Below, in pieces: positions 6,029 to 14,421 of a DNA stretch of 30,885 bases. A model generated the notes under the pieces. It did no database searches and was not told where the DNA came from. It saw only the letters and a list, made by a program, of their open reading frames with translations. The translations under genes and the position numbers were made by a program. The stretch is from CAYQTL01 sp964420405 (lineage in GTDB: Bacteria > Acidobacteriota > Thermoanaerobaculia > Thermoanaerobaculales > Sulfomarinibacteraceae), in assembly GCA_964420405.1 (NCBI GenBank), contig CAYQTL010000061.1, positions 1 through 30,885 of the forward strand, written 5' to 3'. Positions within the stretch are counted from its first letter, which is position 1, and each line of letters opens with the position of its first letter.

Positions 6029-7275
6029 CGCCCTGCGACGCCGATCTCCCGCCGGAGCAGGTCGAGAGCCGCGTTGACGCTCCACTCGCGGACCACCGAC
6101 CGCGAGCCGGTGAACGTGCGGTTCCGGGCGACCGTCCCCCCCGGCCCCGCCACCGCCCAGTGGACGAGACCGACCGGCTTGTCCTCGGTGCCGCCGCCGG
6201 GCCCGGCGATGCCGGTGATGCCGACACCCCAGTCGGCGCCGAGACACCTGCGCCCGCCCTCGGCCATGGCGCGGGCGACCGGTTCCGACACCGCGCCGTG
6301 TCCCACCAGAAGCTCGCGGGGCACGCCGGCGAGCTCCTCCTTGAGCGGATTCGAGTAGCTCACCGCGCCGCCGCGAAACGCCTTCGACGAGCCCGGGATC
6401 CCGGTGAGGCGCGCCGCCACCAGCCCGCCGGTGCACGACTCGACGGTGGCGAGCGTCTCGCCGCGGGCCGACAGCTGCTCGAGCACCACCTCCTCCAGGC
6501 CCACGACGTCGACCCCGGCGACGTCGTCTCCGAGAACCTCCCGGAACGCCCGCTCCATGCGGTCCACGTGCCGTGCCGCCGCCCCCGGCTCGCCCTCGGC
6601 CGTCAGCACCAGCCGCAGCACGCCGTAGGAGGCGAGAATCGACACGTTCTCCCGTCCGAACCGCTCGTACAGGTGGGAGATGCGGCTCTCGGCGTCCGAC
6701 TCGTAGATGCCGCCGAGCAGCAGCTCGCGGGAGGCCCGGACCAGGTGCGGATTGCGGTCCTCGAGCTCGGGCTCGAGGTCGCGCTCGAGCATCTCCTCCA
6801 TCTCCCACGGCACGCCCGGGAACACCGCCAGCAGGCCGCCCCGGTGCTCCACCAGGAACCCGGGGGCGGCGCCCCGGCCGTTGCGCAGCGGCCGCGACCC
6901 CTCGACGACCCGCGCCATGCGGTCGGCGATGTCGGGAACCTCGCGCCCCTGGGCCCGGTACCGCTCGCGGACCCATCCGGCGACCTCGGGGTCGTGCTCG
7001 AGCCCGCGGCCGAGCGCATCGGCCACCGCCTCGCGGGTGACGTCGTCGGCGGTCGGACCGAGGCCGCCGGTCACCACCACCACGTCGACCCGGTCGAGGA
7101 GATCGGAGATCGCCGCCGCGAGCCGCCGCCGCGAGTCGCCGACGACGCGTTTCTCCACCACCTCGACGCCGCGGCGCGCGAGCACCTCGGTGATCCGGAG
7201 CGAGTTCCGGTCGAGCTTCGCCGGGCCGAGGAGCTCCGACCCGACCGCGATACATGCCGCCGTTTTCAGCTCCAT
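6025..7275 (-). CDS. cinA: CinA family protein (NMN deamidase / ADP-ribose pyrophosphatase type)
   Basis: A 416-residue two-domain protein. The N-terminal MoCF-like (COG1058) domain shows VGSELL (11-16), the GGLGPTADDVTREA block (70-83) and FPGVPWEMEEML (151-162). The C-terminal CinA (COG1546) domain shows VESCTGGLVAARLT (277-290), PGSSKAFRGGAVSYSNPLK (293-311) and GITGIAGPGGGTEDKPVG. The C-terminal domain deamidates NMN in pyridine nucleotide salvage, and the N-terminal domain hydrolyses ADP-ribose in studied members. The start is the ATG giving MELKTA, with GGGAGGCGG ahead of it; a TATCAT -10-like hexamer lies at 7296-7291 on this strand. It is first in the cinA-thpR-plsY-gpsA run and is divergent from mmdA. 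Confidence 0.95.
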   Translation of the reverse strand: MELKTAACIAVGSELLGPAKLDRNSLRITEVLARRGVEVVEKRVVGDSRRRLAAAISDLLDRVDVVVVTGGLGPTADDVTREAVADALGRGLEHDPEVAGWVRERYRAQGREVPDIADRMARVVEGSRPLRNGRGAAPGFLVEHRGGLLAVFPGVPWEMEEMLERDLEPELEDRNPHLVRASRELLLGGIYESDAESRISHLYERFGRENVSILASYGVLRLVLTAEGEPGAAARHVDRMERAFREVLGDDVAGVDVVGLEEVVLEQLSARGETLATVESCTGGLVAARLTGIPGSSKAFRGGAVSYSNPLKEELAGVPRELLVGHGAVSEPVARAMAEGGRRCLGADWGVGITGIAGPGGGTEDKPVGLVHWAVAGPGGTVARNRTFTGSRSVVREWSVNAALDLLRREIGVAGR

Positions 7276-7302
7276 TCCGCCTCCCGAAGCATGATACCGC
7301 GC

Positions 7303-7331
7303 TTGCATCGCTCCCGGCCGGGGTGCACAAT
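7303..7331 (+). promoter_or_regulatory. Candidate promoter for the methylmalonyl-CoA decarboxylase operon
   Basis: TTGCAT (7303-7308), a 17-base spacer, then CACAAT (7326-7331). Matches to consensus are moderate (3/6 and 4/6), but the spacing is ideal and it lies in the divergent cinA/mmdA region. It would give an 80-base leader for mmdA. Confidence 0.4.
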
Positions 7332-7418
7332 GCCGCCGGCCGGGCCGGTCCCGGGAGCCTCACCACGAGACTCGTCGGCGAAGCTCCTCCGGAGGCGCCG
7401 CCGCACGTTGGAGGTCCC

Positions 7419-8969
<1,551 letters not shown>

Positions 8970-8979
8970 GGGCCGCGCC

Positions 8980-9276
8980 ATGGAGCTGACCGACGCCCTC
9001 ATCGTGACCGGCCTCGGCATGGCGGTGGTGTTCACCGGCCTGCTGCTCACCTCCGGCCTGATCGTCACCTTCGGTCTCCTCGGCCGGCGCCGCGAGGCGC
9101 GCGACGGGGCGGTGCCCCCTCCGGCCGCCGCCCCGGCCGCCGCGGGCCCGGCCGAGGTGCCGCAGGACGTGCTCGCCGTCATCACCGCGGTGCTGGAGGT
9201 GGAGCGCCGGCTGTACCGGGCAGAGAGCGGAGGCCGCATGACCATCCGCCGGGGCCGCGAGGAGGGCTCCCCATGA
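8980..9276 (+). CDS. mmdD: Sodium-pumping decarboxylase gamma/delta subunit (OadG family)
   Basis: A 98-residue single-span membrane protein. Residues 6-36 are a hydrophobic helix (LIVTGLGMAVVFTGLLLTSG type) followed by a basic stop, an Ala/Pro-rich linker (47-62), and a helical cytoplasmic tail with VLAVITAVLEVERRLYR. This is the architecture of OadG/MmdD, which anchors the carboxyltransferase to the membrane subunit. The gene starts 10 bases after mmdA and its stop overlaps the next start as ATGA. Sequence conservation in this family is low; the call rests on size, topology, the VITAVLE-type tail and position. Confidence 0.85.
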   Translation: MELTDALIVTGLGMAVVFTGLLLTSGLIVTFGLLGRRREARDGAVPPPAAAPAAAGPAEVPQDVLAVITAVLEVERRLYRAESGGRMTIRRGREEGSP

Positions 9277-9740
9277 GCGAGTACGTGCTGAGGATCGGCG
9301 ACACCGAGTACCGGGCCGAAGTCAAGGAGATCACCTCCCAGACCGCCCGGATCGTCGTCAACCAGACGGAGTACGCCGTCGATCTGGTGCAGTTCGGCCG
9401 GGCCGAGGAGGCCGCCGTACGCGAGGTGCCCCGGCCGGCGTCGCGGACCGCGACGCCCTCCGCGCCCGCTGCCGCCGCCGCCTCCGCGCGGAGCACGCCG
9501 CCCCAGAGCGGAGCCCTGAACGCGCCGCTGCCGGGCCTGGTCCTCGAGCTGAAGGTCAAAGAAGGCGACGCCGTCAAGGCCGGGCAGCCGGTGGTTGTCA
9601 TGGAGGCCATGAAGATGGAGAACGTGGTCCCGGCACCCCACAACGGCACCGTCCGCCGGCTGTTCGTCGCCGCCGGCGACAGCGTCGGCGAGGGCGACCC
9701 GCTGGTCGAGATCGCACGCCCCGAGATGACGACGCTGTAG
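9273..9740 (+). CDS. mmdC: Biotin carboxyl carrier subunit of methylmalonyl-CoA decarboxylase
   Basis: A 155-residue biotin carrier. Residues 1-45 form a short beta-rich N-terminal domain, 50-82 an Ala/Pro/Thr-rich flexible linker, and 84-150 the biotinyl domain, with the biotin-accepting lysine in EAMKMEN (Lys114) preceded by GLVLELKVKEGDAVKAGQPV. The carrier shuttles CO2 from the carboxyltransferase active site to the membrane subunit, where decarboxylation drives sodium export. It overlaps mmdD by four bases and is followed after nine bases by the membrane subunit, so all four genes form one operon. Confidence 0.93.
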   Translation: MSEYVLRIGDTEYRAEVKEITSQTARIVVNQTEYAVDLVQFGRAEEAAVREVPRPASRTATPSAPAAAAASARSTPPQSGALNAPLPGLVLELKVKEGDAVKAGQPVVVMEAMKMENVVPAPHNGTVRRLFVAAGDSVGEGDPLVEIARPEMTTL

Positions 9741-9749
9741 GGAGCCGAC

Positions 9750-11486
9750 ATGCCCCGGCTGATCCCCGCCCTGCTCACCCTGGCCGCCGCCGCGGCGATC
9801 CTGGCGGCTGCCCCGGCGGCCGCCGACACCATCCCCGTCCGGTTCGACGACGCCCGCTACTTCACCCTCCGGGTCGGCACCGACGACGGTCTCGTCCACG
9901 CGCGCCGCTCCGGGGAGGGCGCCACCGAGCCCACCACCGGCTCGCTGCACGACCGCCGCGGCGACGTCGTCGGGCGGTTCCGGGTCGTGTGGGCGGACGA
10001 GCTGGACAGCGTCGCCCGCGTCGAGTCGCTCCAGCCGGGCATGCGGCTCGAGGAGGTCCACCACGCCTCGACCGACCAGCCGTCCCTCCGGTACCTGACG
10101 ATCCACCCGGAGCCCGCCGACCGGTTTGCGATCCTCGAGACGGGCTGGAGTGACGGCGCACGCGCGGTCGAGCACGGCGACAAGGGAGAGCTGCTGGACG
10201 CCGCGGGCGACCAGGGCGCGCTGTTCACCGTCGTCGCCGTCGGGCCCGACGCGAGCGTCGCAAGAGTCACCGAGTACGCCCCCGGCTACTTCAACCGCGA
10301 TCTCGAACGCGCCCGGGTCGAGAGCTACGTGTCCCAGGTGATCGGCTCGACCGGCTTCGCGAACCTGTCACTGCTCAACCTGGTGATGCTCTGCATCGGC
10401 GGTGTGTTCATCTACCTCGGCATCGCCAAGGAGTACGAGCCGCTGCTGCTGGTCCCGATCGGCTTCGGCATCCTGATCGGCAACATCCCGCTGCCGCTGC
10501 AGATCTTCAACGCGGTGTCGGTGTACATGATCGACCCCGTGACCCACGAGTACACCTTCAACACCACCGGCAACAGCGTCATGGGGCTGATCTACTTCGG
10601 CGTCCGGTCGGGCCTGCTGCCGCCGCTCATCTTCCTCGGCATCGGGACGCTGACCGACTTCACCGCGCTGCTGTCGAACCCACGGGCGGTGCTGCTCGGC
10701 GCCGCCGCCCAGGTCGGCATCTTCGCGACCTTCCTCGGCGCCCTCCAGCTCGGGTTCTCGCCCGCCAACGCCGCCGCGATCGGCATCATCGGCGGCGCCG
10801 ACGGTCCGACGGCGATCTTCATCTCGTCGCGCCTCGCGCCGTCTCTGATCGGCCCGATCGCCATCGCCGCGTACTCGTACATGGCGATGGTGCCGATCAT
10901 CCAACCGCCGATCATGAAGCTGCTCACCACCCGCGAGGAGCGCCTCATCCGGATGCAGCCCGGCCGCAAGGTCGCTCGCCGCGAGAAGATCCTGTTCCCG
11001 ATCGTGGCGATGATCGTGACCACCCTGGTGGCTCCCGGCGGCCTGCCGCTGCTCGGCATGCTGTTCTTCGGCAACCTCCTGAAGGAGTCGGGCGTCACCG
11101 GCCGCCTCGCCAAGACGGCCGGCAGCGCGCTGCTCGACATCGCCACCATCCTGCTCGGCGTCGCCGTCGGCGCCTCGACCTCGGCGCAGGTCTTCCTCAA
11201 CCGCCAGTCGGTGCTGATCTTCGTGCTCGGCTGCGTCGCGTTCGCCGTCGCCACCGCCGGCGGGGTGCTGTTCGCGAAGCTGATGAACGCCCTCTCGAGC
11301 ACCAAGATCAACCCGTTGATCGGCGCCGCAGGCGTCTCCGCCGTGCCCGACTCCGCGCGGGTCGTGCACCATGTCGGCCAGGAGGCGGACCCGACCAACT
11401 ACCTGCTGCAGCACGCGATGGGACCCAACGTGGCGGGGGTGATCGGATCGGCGATCGCCGCCGGGGTGTTCCTGGGGATCTTCTGA
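9750..11486 (+). CDS. mmdB: Sodium-translocating decarboxylase beta subunit (OadB family) with extra exported N-terminal domain
   Basis: The membrane subunit that decarboxylates carboxybiotin and exports Na+. Residues from about 195 are classic OadB: VIGSTGFANLSLLN, repeated hydrophobic helices, the sodium-site motif GGADGPTAIFISS (348-360, Asp351), YSYMAMVPIIQPPIMKLLTT, PLLGMLFFGNLLKESGV, and a C-terminal AAGVSAVPDSARV...LLQHAMGPNVAGVIGS. Usual OadB/MmdB length is about 375-435; this one is 578. The excess is N-terminal: residues 1-25 look like a cleavable signal peptide (hydrophobic Ala/Leu core, APAAAD), and 26-190 are a soluble, charged, beta-rich stretch with no transmembrane helix. The extension is in frame with no alternative ribosome site seen near residue 190, so it is probably real. 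Its role is unknown. Confidence 0.92.
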   Translation: MPRLIPALLTLAAAAAILAAAPAAADTIPVRFDDARYFTLRVGTDDGLVHARRSGEGATEPTTGSLHDRRGDVVGRFRVVWADELDSVARVESLQPGMRLEEVHHASTDQPSLRYLTIHPEPADRFAILETGWSDGARAVEHGDKGELLDAAGDQGALFTVVAVGPDASVARVTEYAPGYFNRDLERARVESYVSQVIGSTGFANLSLLNLVMLCIGGVFIYLGIAKEYEPLLLVPIGFGILIGNIPLPLQIFNAVSVYMIDPVTHEYTFNTTGNSVMGLIYFGVRSGLLPPLIFLGIGTLTDFTALLSNPRAVLLGAAAQVGIFATFLGALQLGFSPANAAAIGIIGGADGPTAIFISSRLAPSLIGPIAIAAYSYMAMVPIIQPPIMKLLTTREERLIRMQPGRKVARREKILFPIVAMIVTTLVAPGGLPLLGMLFFGNLLKESGVTGRLAKTAGSALLDIATILLGVAVGASTSAQVFLNRQSVLIFVLGCVAFAVATAGGVLFAKLMNALSSTKINPLIGAAGVSAVPDSARVVHHVGQEADPTNYLLQHAMGPNVAGVIGSAIAAGVFLGIF

Positions 11487-11585
11487 TGGCCCCGCAACGC
11501 ACCGATCACGCCGCTGCCCCGCGTCCGCGTCCGTGCCCGTGGCCGTGGCCGGCGGGGATTCACGGCTCGACTCGGGACGAACATC

Positions 11586-11617
11586 GGGATCGGGATCGGG
11601 ATCGGGATCGGGATCGG
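11586..11617 (+). repeat. GGGATC hexamer array before ftcD
   Basis: Five GGG tracts separated by ATC, plus a terminal GG, ending 17 bases before the ftcD ATG at 11635. It meets the G-quadruplex pattern on the coding strand, and an AAAGAGGGT purine stretch follows it as possible ribosome site. Degenerate hexamers (CGTCCG, TGGCCG) lie upstream at 11521-11555. The unit and orientation relative to the gene are the same as at 3435-3480. Confidence 0.9.
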
Positions 11618-11634
11618 AAAGAGGGTAGCGAACC

Positions 11635-12558
11635 ATGAGCAAGATCATCGCGGTGGTGCCGAACATCTGCGAGGGGACCGACGAGCGGTTCGTGGACGAC
11701 CTGGTGGCTCGGCTGAAGGACGTGCCGAACCTGATGATGCTCGACGTGGCGCTGGACCACGGCCGCAACCGGACGGTGCTGTCGTTCACGGGCACAAAGC
11801 AGGCGATCTTCGACGGCGGCATGCTGCTGTACGAGCTGACGCTCAAGCAGGTGGACATGCGCTCCCACCGCGGCGAGCACCCGCGGGTCGGTGCCGTCGA
11901 CGTGTTCCCGTTCGTGCCGTTGAAGAACGCCACGATCGCCGAGGCGAAGGCATGGTCCGTGGAGTTCGCCGAGCAGGTCGCCGAGCGCTTCCGGCTGCCG
12001 GTCTACCTGTTCGCCGAGTCGGCCCGCTACCGCTACCGCCGCGACATCGAGAACATCCGCGCCGGCGAGTACGAGGGCTTCGCCGACAAGATGAGGGACC
12101 TGCGCTGGAAGCCCGACCTGGGTCCGGACGAGTTCCCGCCCGACTCGGGCGTCACCATCATCGGCGCGCGCCACCCCCTGATCTCGTTCAAGGTGTTCCT
12201 CGGCTGCCGCGACGAGTCGATCGCCGAGGCGGTGGGGCACGCCGTGGCCGACACCTCCGGCGGCATCGTCCGCGCCTACCCGGGGCTCGACCACGACACC
12301 GACCTGGCGATGCTGTCGATGGCGATCACCAACTTCCAGACATCGCCGTTGTACCGGGTGATCGAGAACGTCCGCCTGGAGGCGCGCCGATTCGGCGTCG
12401 GCATCCGCAAGGTCGAGATGATCGGGCTGATCCCGGAGCTCGTGCTCATCGAGGCGGCGGAGTACTACCTCCAGGTCCAGGGCTTCGACCACGCCGATCT
12501 GCTCGAGCGCAACATCCAGAGCCACCTGGACGAGAAGTTCCTGTTCGGGGGCGAGTGA
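11635..12558 (+). CDS. ftcD: Glutamate formimidoyltransferase
   Basis: A 307-residue formiminotransferase, which transfers the formimino group of N-formimino-L-glutamate (from histidine breakdown) to tetrahydrofolate. VPNICEGTDERFVDDL opens the N-terminal subdomain; SHRGEHPRVGAVDVFPFVPL carries the catalytic His82, at the same number as in the mammalian enzyme; the C-terminal subdomain contains GARHPLISFKVFLG and the SMAITNFQTSPLYRVIENVRLEA block. The cyclodeaminase domain of the bifunctional animal enzyme is absent, as in many bacteria. No hut genes are adjacent, so a histidine pathway elsewhere in the genome is assumed. A long open frame in another register over its 3' half is a shadow. Confidence 0.95.
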   Translation: MSKIIAVVPNICEGTDERFVDDLVARLKDVPNLMMLDVALDHGRNRTVLSFTGTKQAIFDGGMLLYELTLKQVDMRSHRGEHPRVGAVDVFPFVPLKNATIAEAKAWSVEFAEQVAERFRLPVYLFAESARYRYRRDIENIRAGEYEGFADKMRDLRWKPDLGPDEFPPDSGVTIIGARHPLISFKVFLGCRDESIAEAVGHAVADTSGGIVRAYPGLDHDTDLAMLSMAITNFQTSPLYRVIENVRLEARRFGVGIRKVEMIGLIPELVLIEAAEYYLQVQGFDHADLLERNIQSHLDEKFLFGGE

Positions 12559-12570
12559 GGCCGAGTCACC

Positions 12571-12599
12571 TTGTTCCTGAACGGGAACCAGGGCAGAAT
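12571..12599 (+). promoter_or_regulatory. Candidate promoter placing the 12606 gene on a leaderless transcript
   Basis: TTGTTC (12571-12576), 17 bases, CAGAAT (12594-12599). The hexamer ends six bases before the GTG start at 12606, where transcription would be expected to begin. The -35 half lies in a small inverted repeat, GTTCC-TGAACG-GGAAC (12573-12588). Confidence 0.4.
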
Positions 12600-12605
12600 G
12601 AGACC

Positions 12606-13808
12606 GTGACAGTGGAACGGGCCTCCAACGGAGACTGGGCACAGGGCAGCCTGCGGCTGGTACCTCCCTCCGAGCTGCTCGACATGCTCGCGCGGCGTCG
12701 GTTCACCGGGCGGCTGGCGCTGATGACCGCGGCCACGCCCCGGAGGATCGTCGCGGTTCACCTGCAGGACGGACGACCGCTGCTGGTCGTCGGCAGCGGG
12801 ATGCACCACGGGCACTCCGCACGGGAGGACGCGTTCCGAGCCCGCCAGGTGCTGCTCGAGGCGCTGGGGTGGTCGGCCGGCACCTTCCGGGCCGAGACCG
12901 CGGCCGCGCCCCCGGCGGACTCGCATCGTCACGACCTCGGCGACGTCGCCAACCTGCTGCTCGCGGCCAGGGAGCGCGCCCGGACCTGGCCGAAGCTCGT
13001 CCGGCGGCTTCCCGCGCCGTTCTCCGAGCTGTGGGTCGCGCCGCGGTCCAGCTTCGGCGGGCGGCCGGACGACCCCGTTCAGCAGCAGGTTCTCGGAGCG
13101 GTCGCCGAGCGGCTGCCGCTGTCCCGGATCGGCGCCTGCTGCGGGCTCGACGACCACGTGGTGGTGGCGGCGGTGCTCGAGCTCACCGCCGCCCGGTTGC
13201 TGTCACTCGGCACCGAGGACGGTCTCGACGCCGCCGCCGACCCGGCGGTCCGCGACCGCGTCGCCGCCCTCCTCGAGCTCGCCGGACGTGACGGCGGCCG
13301 GACGCTCAAGATCACCGTCCTGTCGTGGGACAGCCGCACCTGCTACCGCACGGTGCAGGCGATGATCGGCCGCAACCGGCCGGCTCCCGACGACATCGAG
13401 CGCCAGCCCCGCTACCAGGTGCTCCACGAGACCCTGCCGATCGCCGAGCCGTACTCGTTGGAGGTCCTGGCCTTCCGGGCCGACGCCTTCGAGCCCGCCT
13501 TCGCCGCGCCGATGGTGCACGACTGCCACGTGTTCCTGGTCGTCACCGACCTCGACGCGGGCCACGTCTGGGGCGGCGAGCGGCCGCTGGTGGAGGGGCT
13601 CAACCAGATCCGGGAGATGTTCGCCGGCACGTCGTTCGCCGGGCGGGTGACGGTGGGGGCCGGTGCCGTCACCGACCCGGGATGCGACGTCCTGCTGCCC
13701 GAGCTGGGACGGTTCGTCGGCTGGGGCGACGTCGTCGCGTCGTCATTCCTCGCGTCGGTCCTCGGCACTCTGTGCGACCGCCTTGGCGTCGAGGTCGTCC
13801 CGACCTGA
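12606..13808 (+). CDS. DUF4388-like protein with degenerate small-GTPase-like C-terminal domain
   Basis: A 400-residue cytoplasmic protein, function unknown. Residues about 12-100 resemble the DUF4388 (PATAN) module: PPSELLDMLARRRFTGRLAL, a strand with IVAVHLQDGRPLLVVG, and FRARQVLLEALGWSAGTFRAE. A helical middle (105-225) follows. Residues about 235-400 look like an MglA/Ras-type fold: LKITVLSWDSRTCYRTVQAM where the P-loop would be, SLEVLAFRADAFEPAF in place of switch II, then HDCHVFLVVTDLD like the strand before the base-recognition loop. The P-loop GxxxxGK[ST] and an NKxD are missing, so GTP hydrolysis is unlikely. In this lineage DUF4388 proteins are often partners of MglA/MglB polarity systems; that link is inference. 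Start is GTG at 12606; GTG at 12612 is possible. Confidence 0.65.
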   Translation: MTVERASNGDWAQGSLRLVPPSELLDMLARRRFTGRLALMTAATPRRIVAVHLQDGRPLLVVGSGMHHGHSAREDAFRARQVLLEALGWSAGTFRAETAAAPPADSHRHDLGDVANLLLAARERARTWPKLVRRLPAPFSELWVAPRSSFGGRPDDPVQQQVLGAVAERLPLSRIGACCGLDDHVVVAAVLELTAARLLSLGTEDGLDAAADPAVRDRVAALLELAGRDGGRTLKITVLSWDSRTCYRTVQAMIGRNRPAPDDIERQPRYQVLHETLPIAEPYSLEVLAFRADAFEPAFAAPMVHDCHVFLVVTDLDAGHVWGGERPLVEGLNQIREMFAGTSFAGRVTVGAGAVTDPGCDVLLPELGRFVGWGDVVASSFLASVLGTLCDRLGVEVVPT

Positions 13809-13813
13809 CGCGC

Positions 13814-13839
13814 CGCCCCGGCGGACCCCACCCCCGGGG
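13814..13839 (+). terminator. Weak hairpin after the DUF4388-like gene
   Basis: GCCCCGG (13814-13820) and CCGGGGC (13833-13839) can pair around a 12-base loop, six bases after the stop codon at 13808. No T tract follows, so this is only a possible terminator. Confidence 0.3.
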
Positions 13840-13911
13840 CCGCTCGCACCAGCCCGTCGTCCGGAGTGCACGACACGAGGGAGGCCTCAGGCCAGCGCGG
13901 GCTTCGGCAGC

Positions 13912-14016
13912 GTCACCTTCCAGGTGGCAGGCTTCGCAGGCCGATGCGGCTCTCGTAGCGCCACCTTCCAGGTGGCAGGCTTCGCAGGCCGATGCGGCTC
14001 TCGTAGCGCCACCTTC
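13912..14016. repeat. 48-base tandem repeat, left side of assembly gap
   Basis: Units starting at 13912, 13960 and 14008, spaced exactly 48 bases. Each contains GCCACC-TTCCA-GGTGGC (17-base palindrome; the first unit has GTCACC) followed by AGGCTTCGCAGGCCGATG and CGGCTCTCGTAGC. The third unit runs into the N run after nine bases. Confidence 0.92.
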
Positions 14017-14116
14017 NNNNNNNNNNNNNNNNNNNNNNNNNNNNNNNNNNNNNNNNNNNNNNNNNNNNNNNNNNNNNNNNNNNNNNNNNNNNNNNNNNNN
14101 NNNNNNNNNNNNNNNN
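14017..14116. other. Assembly gap of 100 N
   Basis: Exactly 100 undetermined bases, a conventional placeholder length. Both edges lie inside the same 48-base repeat unit, so the missing sequence is most likely more copies of that unit and its true length is unknown. Confidence 0.98.
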
Positions 14117-14210
14117 CACCTTCCAGGTGGCAGGCTTCGCAGGCCGATGCGGCTCTCGTAGCGCCACCTTCCAGGTGGCAGGCTTCGCAGGCCGATGCGC
14201 TCTCACGCGG
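14117..14210. repeat. 48-base tandem repeat, right side of assembly gap
   Basis: One unit entering from the gap and a further unit with its palindrome at 14163-14179, again 48 bases apart, diverging after GCCGATGCG. Identical in sequence to the units left of the gap. Confidence 0.92.
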
Positions 14211-14238
14211 ACCGGCGCACCAGGTTCGGACGTTGCTT

Positions 14239-14394
14239 GCCGGCTGGAAGCCGGCGCTACGGGGGCTCTCGCAGATCGGGGCACCAGGTTCTGGCGTCGC
14301 TCCGTAGCGCCACCTTCCAGGTGGTGGCTGATGCGGCTCTCGCAGGTCGGTACCCCAGGTTCGAGACGCCGCCTGCCGGCTGCTGTGGGCCGGC
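14239..14394. repeat. REP-like palindromes in alternating orientation
   Basis: Three palindromes: GCCGGC-TGGAA-GCCGGC at 14239-14255 followed by GCTACGG (reverse orientation); CGTAGC-GCCACCTTCCAGGTGG at 14303-14324 (forward); and a degenerate GCCGGC-TGCTGTGG-GCCGGC at 14375-14394. Between them runs a conserved spacer of the type GCAGATCGGGGCACCAGGTTC. This is the mosaic layout of bacterial interspersed elements made of REP units; the same parts recur at 24971-25437. Confidence 0.8.
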
Positions 14395-14409
14395 GCCAGT
14401 CCGCTCGGG

Positions 14410-14415
14410 TATCAT
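14410..14415 (+). promoter_or_regulatory. TATCAT -10-like hexamer six bases before the lipoprotein ATG
   Basis: TATCAT (5 of 6 to TATAAT) at 14410-14415 with the ATG at 14422. No -35 consensus is evident upstream (the region is REP sequence) and no Shine-Dalgarno is present, as expected if the transcript is leaderless. Confidence 0.45.
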
Positions 14416-14421
14416 GCGAGA

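Noticed and set aside
12606..13808. An active MglA-type GTPase
   Set aside because: The P-loop GxxxxGK[ST] and the NKxD motif are absent, so only a degenerate fold is proposed.
13912..14210. Regular 48-base repeat as a CRISPR array
   Set aside because: The whole 48-base unit is repeated without unique spacers, and no cas gene is present. It is a tandem repeat built on a REP-like palindrome.
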